Origin: Halohasta litchfieldiae
GTDB taxonomy: Archaea; Halobacteriota; Halobacteria; Halobacteriales; Haloferacaceae
Length of the DNA stretch: 64,000 nt
Assembly (NCBI RefSeq): GCF_002788215.1
Contig: NZ_CP024845.1
Span: 2,108,001 to 2,172,000, forward strand
Direction: 5' to 3'
A program made the position numbers and the translations under genes. This document shows, piece after piece, positions 25,579 through 34,270 of this stretch. The notes under the pieces were generated by a model that saw only the letters and a list, made by a program, of their open reading frames with translations, made no database searches and was not told where the DNA came from. Numbering within the stretch: position 1 is the first letter of the stretch; each line of letters starts with the position of its first letter.

Positions 25579-28500
25579 GCCAGCCTCCGACGCTCGACGA
25601 CCGGAGTCAAGAAGAGCTGTTGGCCGAATTCACCGAGCGGGCCGACCAGTACGTCGACGGCTGGGAATCGAGTTCCGAGGATATGGCGAGCGTGTTGCTC
25701 CGGGTCGGCTCGGAGTTCGGAACGGATCTCATCGGGCAGCTCAACCGACTCCCGACAAAGCAGCGTGCGGCGTTTCTCGATACTCTCGGCGCGGAGTCAC
25801 AGCCGCCGCAGGCCGCCCGGCTTCCGCTGTCCGTTTCGGTTTCGACCGACCTTGACCGCAACGTGCCCGTTCCGGGTGGAACGCAGGTCGTTGCCGAATC
25901 GAGCGACGGTGAGACCGAACCCTTCGAGATTCCACAGGGCCGAGGGTTCGAGGCGACGCCCGCCTCGCTCACCGAGAGCTACGCGGTCGACCCCACGACC
26001 GACCGACTCCTCTCACACGAGCCGCTGACTGACGGTGACTCCCAACAGCTGTTTGCGGGTGAGAACCGCCAACAGCACGCGATCTATCTCGGCGATAGCT
26101 CGCTTCTCAGAGTTGATCCTGGCTCGGTAATCGAGATCGAGTTTCAGGGATCGGTCGACGCCTCTGCACTCGATAAGGGGTGTGTCTGGGAGTATTACGG
26201 TGGTGACGACGAGGGGACAGAGGGGTGGCACAGCGTTCCGGCAGGCGACGCCGGGTCGGGAATCGGAACCGATGACGGTCTCAGCTACCCAGTGGACCAA
26301 CAGTCGACGCCCACGCCGTCGACCGACGAGGAGCATTCAGTTCGGCTCCAGCTACCGGCTGAACTGGTCGAAACAACGGTTGGAGGGATCGAAAGCCGGT
26401 GGATTCGGTGTCGGCTCGACGAGCCAGCATCGGCTTGTTTCACGACTGAGATCGAGTCGGTTCGTGCGACGGTCGGCCAGTCGACCGAAACCGACCGGCT
26501 TACTCCCGATGCAGCATTCGCAAACGACGTTCCGCTTGATCTCGATGGAGACGGAGAGATACGACCGTTCGGACGCCAGCCACAGCCCTCGTCGACACTG
26601 TATCTCGCTGCGTCCGAGGCCCTCACTAAACTCGGTGGTCTCGTCACGCTCACGTTCGAGCCATCGACGGACACGGCCAGCGAGTCGGCGTCGACTACTG
26701 ACGGTTCGGACGATGCTAGCACCGGTACGCAGAGCCCGACAGATGTCGATTTTGGCGCACTCAGTGGTCCACCCGAGGTCTCGTGGGAGTACTGGAACGG
26801 CACCGGTTGGGCAGGGTTGGCTGTTCGATCCGACGACACCAACAACCTCCAAGCGGCTGGTGACGTACAGTTCACGGTTCCCGACGATATCGCCGAGACG
26901 GCGGTGTCGGGTCACGAAGCCCGCTGGATTCGCGGTCGACTCGTCGGTGGGAGTTACGGGCAGCCAGCGGTTGGGCTACCTGATCACGACACTGACACAG
27001 CCCAACTACCGGCGTCGCCGCAGTACGGTAGCATCTCGTTGCAGTACGAACACACTGACTCGCCGTTTGCGCATGTCGTGACCGAAAACAACGGTATGTG
27101 TGAACCAGTGGCCGAGGCGGGCGGATATCGGCCGTTCAAACGGCTTCCGGACGCACACCAGACACTGTATCTCGGCTTCGATGCTACGTTGCGGAACGGG
27201 CCGATTCCACTCTTTGCCGCGCTTGCGGAGACGACCCATCCGCAGGGGTTCGACCCCGGCGTGCAGTGGGAGTACTGCACTGATCCCGAAACCGATAGCT
27301 GGTCGCGGCTCCCGGTCGACGACGGAACCAGTGGGGTGACCGAACGCGGCATCGTCTCGCTGCAGCTTCCCGAGTCGACGACCTCACACGAACGGTTCGG
27401 GACCCACTGTCACTGGCTTCGTGCGGTCGTAACTGAGGATTCGTTTGTAGCCGACGAGGGAACCAACTCACAGCCGACACAGCCTGCGGTCGACAGTCCG
27501 GCCGAGCCGACCGCACAGCCACCGGTCGTCGAGGGGCTGTACCTGAACACGCAGTGGGCTGACAATGCTCGTACGGTCGAGGACGAAACGCTCGGCACAA
27601 GCGATGGCTCGGCCAATCAGGCATTCACGTGTGCCCATGGCCCGCTGCTCGATTGTGAGGTTTGGGTTGATGAGGCCGACTCGCTGTCGACGGCCGAACG
27701 GGCTGACCTGCGTAAGACGACCGACCGCGTCGAGATCGTTACCGACGACCACGGCAATATCGAGTCCTTTTGGGTCAGATGGACGCCCGTTGCGGAGTTT
27801 GTCGGTGTTGGCGGCGAGAATCGGATCTATCGTTGCGACCGGTCGGCGGGAACGATTCGGTTCGGTGACGGCAACAGTGGACGGATCCCGCCGCGAGGGA
27901 ACCCGGTTCGCGTGACGTACACTACCGGCGGTGGTGAGGGCGGCAACGTCGAGGCCGGCGCGGTAACACATCTTAAAACCCCAATCTCGCTGGTCGAGTC
28001 GGTCGACAACCCGTTTCCGGCCGACGGTGGTGCTGGTGGCGAGTCGATGGACGCGGTCGCATCGCGGGTGGCAGGTGAGATTCGGACGCGGGGGAAGGCA
28101 GTTACGGCTGCGGATTTCGAGCAGGTCGCGGCCACGGCCGTCCGGAAGCTTGCTGCTGTCGAATGCAAACCGCAGCTAGGCTCCGACGGAGACCGTTCGC
28201 CGGGGATCACGTTGCTGATCGTCCCCGATACGGACCACGAGCGGCCCAGACCGTCGACCGAACTCGAAGGGCGAGTCCAGCACGCGGTCAGCGAGGCGGC
28301 TCCGGCGAGACTGACCGACGGCGAGAGATCCCAGATCACCGTCCGTGGTCCGAGCTATACGCCAGTCTCGGTCGACGCAACCGTGCAGTCGACCGGCGTC
28401 ACGAGCATCTCCGGACTCAAAACCGAGATCGAATCGACACTCGCGGCGCATCTCCATCCGATCACGGGTGGATCGGAGGGTACCGGCTGGGAGTTCGGCG

Positions 28501-28703
28501 AGCCACCGACGGCTGATTCGCTGGCGTCGCTTCTCAACTCGGTTCCGGGCGTGGATACAGTCACGGAGCTGTCGACAACGGTGCAGATCGGCGACGACAC
28601 GGTTCAGCTGAGGCGGGGTTTGTCCTCGATGCAGCTACCAGTCGACGGGTTGGTCTGTACTGGTTCCCACGAGATCAGCGTTCAGGTCGGTGATGAGCGA
28701 TGA
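25575..28703 (+). CDS. eCIS baseplate J-like protein (Afp11-like), large
   Basis: A 1042-residue baseplate assembly protein. The C-terminal third (about 780-1030) is the baseplate J domain: VRVTYTTGGGEGGNVEAG near 778, MDAVASRVAGEIRTRGKAVTAADFEQVA, and a final domain with ITGGSEGTGWEFGEPPTADSL. The middle carries three to four repeats of a WEYWNGTGW/WEYCTDPETDSW-type beta unit ending in a CHWLRAVV/RWIRGRLV motif, which look like stacked sandwich domains. It is the largest baseplate part and forms the wedge with the next gene product. Insertions rich in Thr/Asp/Ser separate the units. Confidence 0.92.
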   Translation: MSQPPTLDDRSQEELLAEFTERADQYVDGWESSSEDMASVLLRVGSEFGTDLIGQLNRLPTKQRAAFLDTLGAESQPPQAARLPLSVSVSTDLDRNVPVPGGTQVVAESSDGETEPFEIPQGRGFEATPASLTESYAVDPTTDRLLSHEPLTDGDSQQLFAGENRQQHAIYLGDSSLLRVDPGSVIEIEFQGSVDASALDKGCVWEYYGGDDEGTEGWHSVPAGDAGSGIGTDDGLSYPVDQQSTPTPSTDEEHSVRLQLPAELVETTVGGIESRWIRCRLDEPASACFTTEIESVRATVGQSTETDRLTPDAAFANDVPLDLDGDGEIRPFGRQPQPSSTLYLAASEALTKLGGLVTLTFEPSTDTASESASTTDGSDDASTGTQSPTDVDFGALSGPPEVSWEYWNGTGWAGLAVRSDDTNNLQAAGDVQFTVPDDIAETAVSGHEARWIRGRLVGGSYGQPAVGLPDHDTDTAQLPASPQYGSISLQYEHTDSPFAHVVTENNGMCEPVAEAGGYRPFKRLPDAHQTLYLGFDATLRNGPIPLFAALAETTHPQGFDPGVQWEYCTDPETDSWSRLPVDDGTSGVTERGIVSLQLPESTTSHERFGTHCHWLRAVVTEDSFVADEGTNSQPTQPAVDSPAEPTAQPPVVEGLYLNTQWADNARTVEDETLGTSDGSANQAFTCAHGPLLDCEVWVDEADSLSTAERADLRKTTDRVEIVTDDHGNIESFWVRWTPVAEFVGVGGENRIYRCDRSAGTIRFGDGNSGRIPPRGNPVRVTYTTGGGEGGNVEAGAVTHLKTPISLVESVDNPFPADGGAGGESMDAVASRVAGEIRTRGKAVTAADFEQVAATAVRKLAAVECKPQLGSDGDRSPGITLLIVPDTDHERPRPSTELEGRVQHAVSEAAPARLTDGERSQITVRGPSYTPVSVDATVQSTGVTSISGLKTEIESTLAAHLHPITGGSEGTGWEFGEPPTADSLASLLNSVPGVDTVTELSTTVQIGDDTVQLRRGLSSMQLPVDGLVCTGSHEISVQVGDER

Positions 28704-30682
28704 GTATCGACGTTCCACAGCTCGATGAGGTGACCCACGAGGAGTTGGTGAGCCGAGCCAAAACGCTCGTTTCGGCACACTCCGAAGCGTGGACTGATTT
28801 CAACCCTCACGATCCCGGGATCACGATCATCGAACTGCTGGCGTGGCTCACCGAAACCCACAGCTACGAGTTGGACCAGATCACGGACTCTCACCGCAAA
28901 AAGTATCTCCAGCTGCTGGGTGTGCGGCCGACGCCACCGCAGCCAGCGTCGGTTCGGCTTGATCTGTCGACTGCCGGTGGGCAGTCAGGTCGGCTCCCTG
29001 CGGGAACCCAACTTACGGTCGACGACGGCTCGGGGAGCCACAAAGTGTTCACAACTGACCACGCGACGACGGTGACTGACGCGGACCTCGCCGCAGTCGT
29101 CGTCGACCACGACCGTGGTCACGAAACGACGACGAACGCCAACGAGACCGACGGTCTCAGCTACCGCGCGTTCGGCGACGAGCCGACCCCCGGCTCGGCG
29201 CTCGTGCTCGGCTTCGATGGCGACCCGTTCGAATCGGTCGGGGAGCTCTCGCTGTTCGTCGACTTCGACGATGCCGATCTCCCGGACCCCACGTCGGACG
29301 ATACCACGATATATACTGATGGTTCTGCAGTCACGTTTGATCCGTCGGTGGAACTCGTTTGGGAGTACTGTCGACGGTATCCTGACGGGAGCGAGGGTGA
29401 CACCGATGCAGCGTGGGAACCACTGACTGTCGTCACCGATACCACAACCAGCTGCTACGAAACGGGGTTCGTGAGGCTCGAGCGCCCCGAGACGTGGGAG
29501 CCGACAGCGTGGGGCTGCGAGGACCGTGGTCTCTTCGGCCACCAGCCGGGACTGATCTGGCTCCGGTGTCGCGTCGAGACCGCAGGCTACGAGATCCCGC
29601 CACAGTTCAACACTGTCGAGCTGAACGTTGTCGAAGCAAGCCACCGTCGACGCCACGAGGAACGCCTAGAGCCAACCGAGGGGTCGACCGACCTCGCTCC
29701 CCGAACCTACGGGTTCGACCATGCCCCCGTTTTGTCGGCAACAGTGACAGTCGACGGCGAGGAATGGACCGAAGTCAGGGACCTCGATGCCTCCGGACCC
29801 GCTGACCGCCACTACGTGCTCGATCAAGCGGTGGGCGAACTCACGTTCGGCGACGCCGAACGTGGCGCGAGACCGCCGGTCGACGCCGATGTCACCGCAT
29901 CCTACGTCTCGGGCGGCGGTCCCGATGGAAACGTGCCGGAGACCGCTCGCTGGTGGTTCAGCGATGGCGACCAGCCGCTTGGCGACAGCACACTGGCGTC
30001 GGTCGACGTCACTCCCAAATCGGCCGCAACAGGCGGTCGTGAGGCCGAATCAATCACAGCAGCCGTCGACCGCTATACCCGTGACCGCCAAACTCCGTCC
30101 CGAGCAGTGACTGAATCGGATTATACGACGCTCGCCGAACGGACCCCCGGCCTCCGGATCGCTCGGTCGACGGTCCGTCTGCCCGACACGGATCGATCCC
30201 CGATCTCGGTCGTCGTCGTTCCGTACGCGCCGCCGGACGTGACCCGACCCACACCGAGCGACGGGTTCCGTCGAGCCGTCCAGCAACAGCTCGACCACCG
30301 CCGGCTGGTGACCGACCGTGTCACCGTGGACCCACCGACATACGTCGGGTTGAATCTCACCGTTTCAGTAACTGTCACTGATAGATACGAGACTGGCGGC
30401 GGTCAGGCAGCCATCGAAACCCATCTCGAAGCCTATCTCGATCCTATTCGTGGCTTCGAGGGGGATGGCTGGCCGTTCGGTCGGTCAGTCACGACGGCCG
30501 AACTTCGAGACCAGCTCGTCGACCTCCCGGCAGTCGATCACGTCGAGGAGTGTTCGGTTCGGACGGTGGGTGGCGGCTCAGTAACGCCTGACGGGACTGT
30601 TCGGATCGACGAGGAGACACTGTTCTACATCGAGAATCTCCAGATCGATACCACCGTTCGCGGGTCGAGGGGGAGGAGATAG
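28700..30682 (+). CDS. eCIS baseplate J-like protein (Afp12-like), second paralogue
   Basis: A 660-residue baseplate protein paralogous to its neighbour. The N-terminus (QLDEVTHEELVSRAKTLV, FNPHDPGITIIELLAWLTE) is the wedge-contact helix pair. One WEYCRRYPDG-type beta unit is followed by the J domain at about 400-650 with VSGGGPDGNVPETA and SRAVTESDYTTLAERTPG. The start overlaps the previous stop (ATGA). Its end is two bases before the next start. Two J-like proteins in tandem match the Afp11/Afp12 pair of bacterial systems. Confidence 0.92.
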   Translation: MSIDVPQLDEVTHEELVSRAKTLVSAHSEAWTDFNPHDPGITIIELLAWLTETHSYELDQITDSHRKKYLQLLGVRPTPPQPASVRLDLSTAGGQSGRLPAGTQLTVDDGSGSHKVFTTDHATTVTDADLAAVVVDHDRGHETTTNANETDGLSYRAFGDEPTPGSALVLGFDGDPFESVGELSLFVDFDDADLPDPTSDDTTIYTDGSAVTFDPSVELVWEYCRRYPDGSEGDTDAAWEPLTVVTDTTTSCYETGFVRLERPETWEPTAWGCEDRGLFGHQPGLIWLRCRVETAGYEIPPQFNTVELNVVEASHRRRHEERLEPTEGSTDLAPRTYGFDHAPVLSATVTVDGEEWTEVRDLDASGPADRHYVLDQAVGELTFGDAERGARPPVDADVTASYVSGGGPDGNVPETARWWFSDGDQPLGDSTLASVDVTPKSAATGGREAESITAAVDRYTRDRQTPSRAVTESDYTTLAERTPGLRIARSTVRLPDTDRSPISVVVVPYAPPDVTRPTPSDGFRRAVQQQLDHRRLVTDRVTVDPPTYVGLNLTVSVTVTDRYETGGGQAAIETHLEAYLDPIRGFEGDGWPFGRSVTTAELRDQLVDLPAVDHVEECSVRTVGGGSVTPDGTVRIDEETLFYIENLQIDTTVRGSRGRR

Positions 30683-30684
30683 CT

Positions 30685-32859
30685 ATGGAGTTTTCCGCAG
30701 CCACGACGCTAACTACGACCGACTGGCGACAGTGGGCTGGTCGAAATACCGCTGTTAGCGGTGGCGGTATCGAGCTCGCAGCCGAGCCATTGTTGACAGT
30801 CGACCGGCTCGAATCGTCGACGATTGATATCGCGGTCGACGCTGACGGCGTCTACTACACGCTCCGGTCGTCGGCCGCGGTCTACCGCCACGACGACCAA
30901 CGGTCGGTCGAACACCGTCTCTGGTCGGCCGAGGGCAGCGATCTAGCTGCGCCGCGAGCGATCTGTGTGAGTGACGGTCGGCTCTCTGTAGTCGACGAAA
31001 CTGGGACTCTGGCAGTGATATCCACGCGTCTCCAGCAGCCGATTGGAACCATCGAGACCGACGTTTCGGAGCCGGTGACCATTGCGGCCGCCGGTGGGTC
31101 GCTCTATTTGCTCGATACTGCATCCGAGTCGGTTCAGGCGTTGCAGACCGATAGCACCACTGCAACCGTCTGTGATTCGCTTTCGCGGCCGCTCGATATG
31201 ACAGTCGACGAGCGTGGGTCGATCTACGTTCTCGAAGCTCAAGCCACCCACAAGGAGGTCGAAAAACAGGCCGCGACGGGCGAACTCCTCGCTGGCCGGA
31301 TTCTGGCGGGGCGGCAGCGCCGGATTCGGAAACTCGCTCCCGACGGCGAATGTGATCCCGGTCTGTTTCCGCTCTCGGAGTTCGAGACGGTCGACGGTGA
31401 GCCAGTGACGCCGACACGGCTTGGAACTGCGGTCGACGCGCCGCTGTTGGTGACGGGACAGACTGAACTCGATGACCAGACGGTCGTTGGTGACCTCGAC
31501 CCCGAAACGTCGACGCTTCGGGAGCGAACCCGACTCGATGGCGGCTGTCGTGTGTTTCGAACCCCGGTCGCAAACAGCGATGGCACCTCGTATGCTGTGG
31601 TCGGCGACGCCAACCGCTGTTGCAGACTTGTTCCGACCGAGACCTACACTCGCGGGGCGGGCGACCGCTATCGCGGCTGTGCCTACCGGCAGTTCGACGC
31701 CGGATCGCCGATCCAGTGGCACCGATTGACGGTCGACCGCGAAGCACCGACCGCGAGCACACGGCTCCGGCTATCGTATCTCGCCAGTGACGATCCCTCT
31801 CCGCTGGACGAACCGCTGTCGAGTGCGACCGGTCTCGGCCAGTCGCTGTTGGTCGACCACGGGATCGATACCGTCTGGGAGTTGCTCTCGTACGAACCGG
31901 CCGGACTGGCCGCTCTGAGCGACGAGCTAACGGTTGGAGATGCCGAGAAATGTCTCGATACCGCGCTGGATGCGGCCGAGACCGCCCTTTCGGGCCAGTG
32001 GCAGACCGTCGAGTCGACGTCGACCGACGTGTTGCTGTCCGAGGCAACCGGCCAGTATCTCACCGTTCGGCTCGAACTCCTCGGGACGCCGACGGCCTCT
32101 CCTCGCGTCAACTCCGTGCGGGCGTTCTGGCCGCGACAGTCGTCGCTTCAGTATCTCCCCGAGCTGTATCGGACCGACGAGACCTCTGGGACGTTCCTCG
32201 AACAGCTATTGTCCGTGTTCGATGTCCTGTTTTCCGATATCGAACGGGAAGTCGAATCGGTTACGCAGTATCTCGACCCGGCGGCCGTGCCAGCCGAGGG
32301 GCTCCCGTGGCTCGCCGAGTGGATCGGCGTCGACACGCCGACCGAGTGGCCGATTGCGGCGACCCGCGAACTACTGGCGGCTGGTCCCGAACTGCACAGC
32401 AAGCGGGCCACCAGAGACGGACTCCGCGAGATGCTCGGCATCTATCTGCGCCACCTCTCGCCGCCGAAAACGCCCCCGGCCGACTGGATGGTGCCCAGTG
32501 GATCGTCGGGGCCCAGCACTGCCGATCTGTCCGGCGTCGACCACGGGCTCTGTATTCTCGAACCACAGGATCTCGACGCCATCGAGTCGACAGTCCACAG
32601 AGACGCCTATAAGACACACCTGCCCACCCAGCGATCCGTGGCGGTCTACGCCGGACCGTTTGATGAACCTGACCACCGCGAGGCGGTCGAAGCGATCATC
32701 CGCGAGGAAACGCCAGCCCACGTCCAAGGCTCACTCGTCGAACTAGAACCGGCGTTTACACTCGGTGCCGACAGCTTCCTCGGCTCTAACACCCGACTTT
32801 CGGAGCGACAGTTGGAACTCGGTGAGACACCGCTCGGTAACACCGCTGTTCTCGACTGA
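30685..32859 (+). CDS. eCIS tail protein I-like protein with beta-propeller-like N-terminus
   Basis: A 724-residue protein. The C-terminal part (residues 486-610) is the phage tail protein I-type domain: SLQYLPELYRTDETSGTFLEQLLSVFD-like start, then PAEGLPWLAEWIGV and KRATRDGLREMLGIYL. The N-terminal 40-330 region has repeated short beta-strand units (VSDGRLSVVDETGTLAVI, ADGVYYTLRSSAAVYR, DERGSIYVLEAQA) resembling an NHL/beta-propeller, followed by a linker. Tail protein I forms part of the baseplate wedge; the propeller could present a binding surface outside the machine. The start is two bases after the J paralogue. Confidence 0.85.
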   Translation: MEFSAATTLTTTDWRQWAGRNTAVSGGGIELAAEPLLTVDRLESSTIDIAVDADGVYYTLRSSAAVYRHDDQRSVEHRLWSAEGSDLAAPRAICVSDGRLSVVDETGTLAVISTRLQQPIGTIETDVSEPVTIAAAGGSLYLLDTASESVQALQTDSTTATVCDSLSRPLDMTVDERGSIYVLEAQATHKEVEKQAATGELLAGRILAGRQRRIRKLAPDGECDPGLFPLSEFETVDGEPVTPTRLGTAVDAPLLVTGQTELDDQTVVGDLDPETSTLRERTRLDGGCRVFRTPVANSDGTSYAVVGDANRCCRLVPTETYTRGAGDRYRGCAYRQFDAGSPIQWHRLTVDREAPTASTRLRLSYLASDDPSPLDEPLSSATGLGQSLLVDHGIDTVWELLSYEPAGLAALSDELTVGDAEKCLDTALDAAETALSGQWQTVESTSTDVLLSEATGQYLTVRLELLGTPTASPRVNSVRAFWPRQSSLQYLPELYRTDETSGTFLEQLLSVFDVLFSDIEREVESVTQYLDPAAVPAEGLPWLAEWIGVDTPTEWPIAATRELLAAGPELHSKRATRDGLREMLGIYLRHLSPPKTPPADWMVPSGSSGPSTADLSGVDHGLCILEPQDLDAIESTVHRDAYKTHLPTQRSVAVYAGPFDEPDHREAVEAIIREETPAHVQGSLVELEPAFTLGADSFLGSNTRLSERQLELGETPLGNTAVLD

Positions 32860-32934
32860 TTTCAGCCGCGATCTGTCGAATAAAACGTAGATCTAAATAC
32901 GATTGTTCGGCACAGTACAGTAGGTTGTCATTTC

Positions 32935-34176
32935 ATGGTCCACGACAGCGAGCAGACCGACACGACGGGAACGAATCAGTTCGAGAAAAACCGGTTTTTT
33001 GATGGGAAGCTGATGACGGCGGGGGATATGCGGACCGAACAGCAGTACCACGCCGAACGGCTAGAGTTGGTGACCCGTCACACGACTGGGTCGGGCATCG
33101 TTCGCGGGCTGGGGGTCCGCTCCGTCGAGTCGACCGACGGTGAACTCGCTATCTCGGTTGATTCAGGCGTCGCCATCGATGGCGTGGGTCGACCCATTGT
33201 GGTCGACAGCCCGACGACGAAATCGGTCCCGGCTCCTGAGGGCGAGGAGATCCATCTGTTCGTTCGGTTCGACGAAGTCGCCCTCGAATCCGTACCCGTT
33301 CCTGACGCCGACGGCCCTCCCTCCGAGACGGAAGCGAATCGCCACGTCGAGGTATTCGAACTCATCTACCGGGAGTCTCCACCGGATCAGGAGTCGATTC
33401 CGATGGTCGATCTCGCGGCCAACACCAGTGCTGATGATCCGAGAACGGTCGCCGACCGGATCGCCGCTGGCTACCACGAGAAGTATCGGTCCGACGATGT
33501 CGACGGTGAGACAGCGGTGTATCTCGGCGGCTTCGAACGAGAGGCCGACGGCAGTTGGGTTCGTTCTCAGACTGCGCCACAGCCGGAGTACGCCTACGAT
33601 CACGACCTGCTGTATGCCACGCTTATCGAGCACATTGCCGACACTGAGAACCCACATCAAACCGAGGTTGAGGCGGAGCCACCCGAGCCACAGCTTGATC
33701 CCGCGGAGGTAGACGGTATTCACGAACGCGTCGACTACCTCCAGTCCGAACTGGCCGACGTGAAACGCCGCCAGCAGACTGCCACAACCCATCTACTGCG
33801 GAAGACGCTCGACACCACCGCCCGTCTCTTTCGGTCGACCGCCGAGATGTTCGCTGACCACAGCGGCCCAGTCAGTAAGACGGCCCGCGAGATTGCCCAG
33901 CAGGTCGACGACGCGAGTCGCGCCGAGAGCTACACTGATACCGATCAGTATCTCTCGACGCTCCGCGAACTGTATCCCTCGCTCGCTGCGTTCGGCGACC
34001 AGCTTTCCGGCATCACCAGCGAGTCGACGGTCGACCGCTATCTCGACGCGGTTGCGGAGCTTCGGGAGGCGCTCGAAGCCGATCAGCCCGTCGAAGACGT
34101 CGCTGTTGGACTCGACGGCGTTGCGGAGGCCGCTGTCGACCTCGATCTGTTGCATTCAGCCACTGCAGAATTGTAA
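32935..34176 (+). CDS. eCIS-associated protein with FFDGK N-terminal motif
   Basis: A 413-residue protein. The N-terminal motif NRFFDGKLMTAGDMRTEQQY followed by the RHTTGSGIVRGLGVR segment matches a protein type recurring in bacterial eCIS clusters near the baseplate genes. A beta-rich region follows (residues 60-150), then a coiled coil from about residue 260 (ERVDYLQSELADVKRRQ) and a helical C-terminus. It could be a fibre, a fibre-attachment or a baseplate-periphery protein. Receptor binding is a guess. The 75-base gap upstream has a TATA-like ATCTAAATA, so it may have its own promoter. Confidence 0.7.
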   Translation: MVHDSEQTDTTGTNQFEKNRFFDGKLMTAGDMRTEQQYHAERLELVTRHTTGSGIVRGLGVRSVESTDGELAISVDSGVAIDGVGRPIVVDSPTTKSVPAPEGEEIHLFVRFDEVALESVPVPDADGPPSETEANRHVEVFELIYRESPPDQESIPMVDLAANTSADDPRTVADRIAAGYHEKYRSDDVDGETAVYLGGFEREADGSWVRSQTAPQPEYAYDHDLLYATLIEHIADTENPHQTEVEAEPPEPQLDPAEVDGIHERVDYLQSELADVKRRQQTATTHLLRKTLDTTARLFRSTAEMFADHSGPVSKTAREIAQQVDDASRAESYTDTDQYLSTLRELYPSLAAFGDQLSGITSESTVDRYLDAVAELREALEADQPVEDVAVGLDGVAEAAVDLDLLHSATAEL

Positions 34177-34185
34177 ATTACGTAA

Positions 34186-34216
34186 CTATATATGTCAAAG
34201 CGACAACCGTATATTA
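34186..34216 (+). promoter_or_regulatory. AT-rich promoter region before the sheath gene
   Basis: CTATATAT at 34186-34193 and GTATATTA at 34209-34216 are two TATA-like boxes in the 94-base gap before the sheath gene. They are among the most AT-rich bases in the cluster. They would allow separate, high transcription of sheath, tube and chaperone genes, which are needed in many copies per particle. Confidence 0.5.
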
Positions 34217-34270
34217 TGTACCGTTTCAGACAGACAGTGCGGCAAACCAGAATTCCACAACGGAATACAA

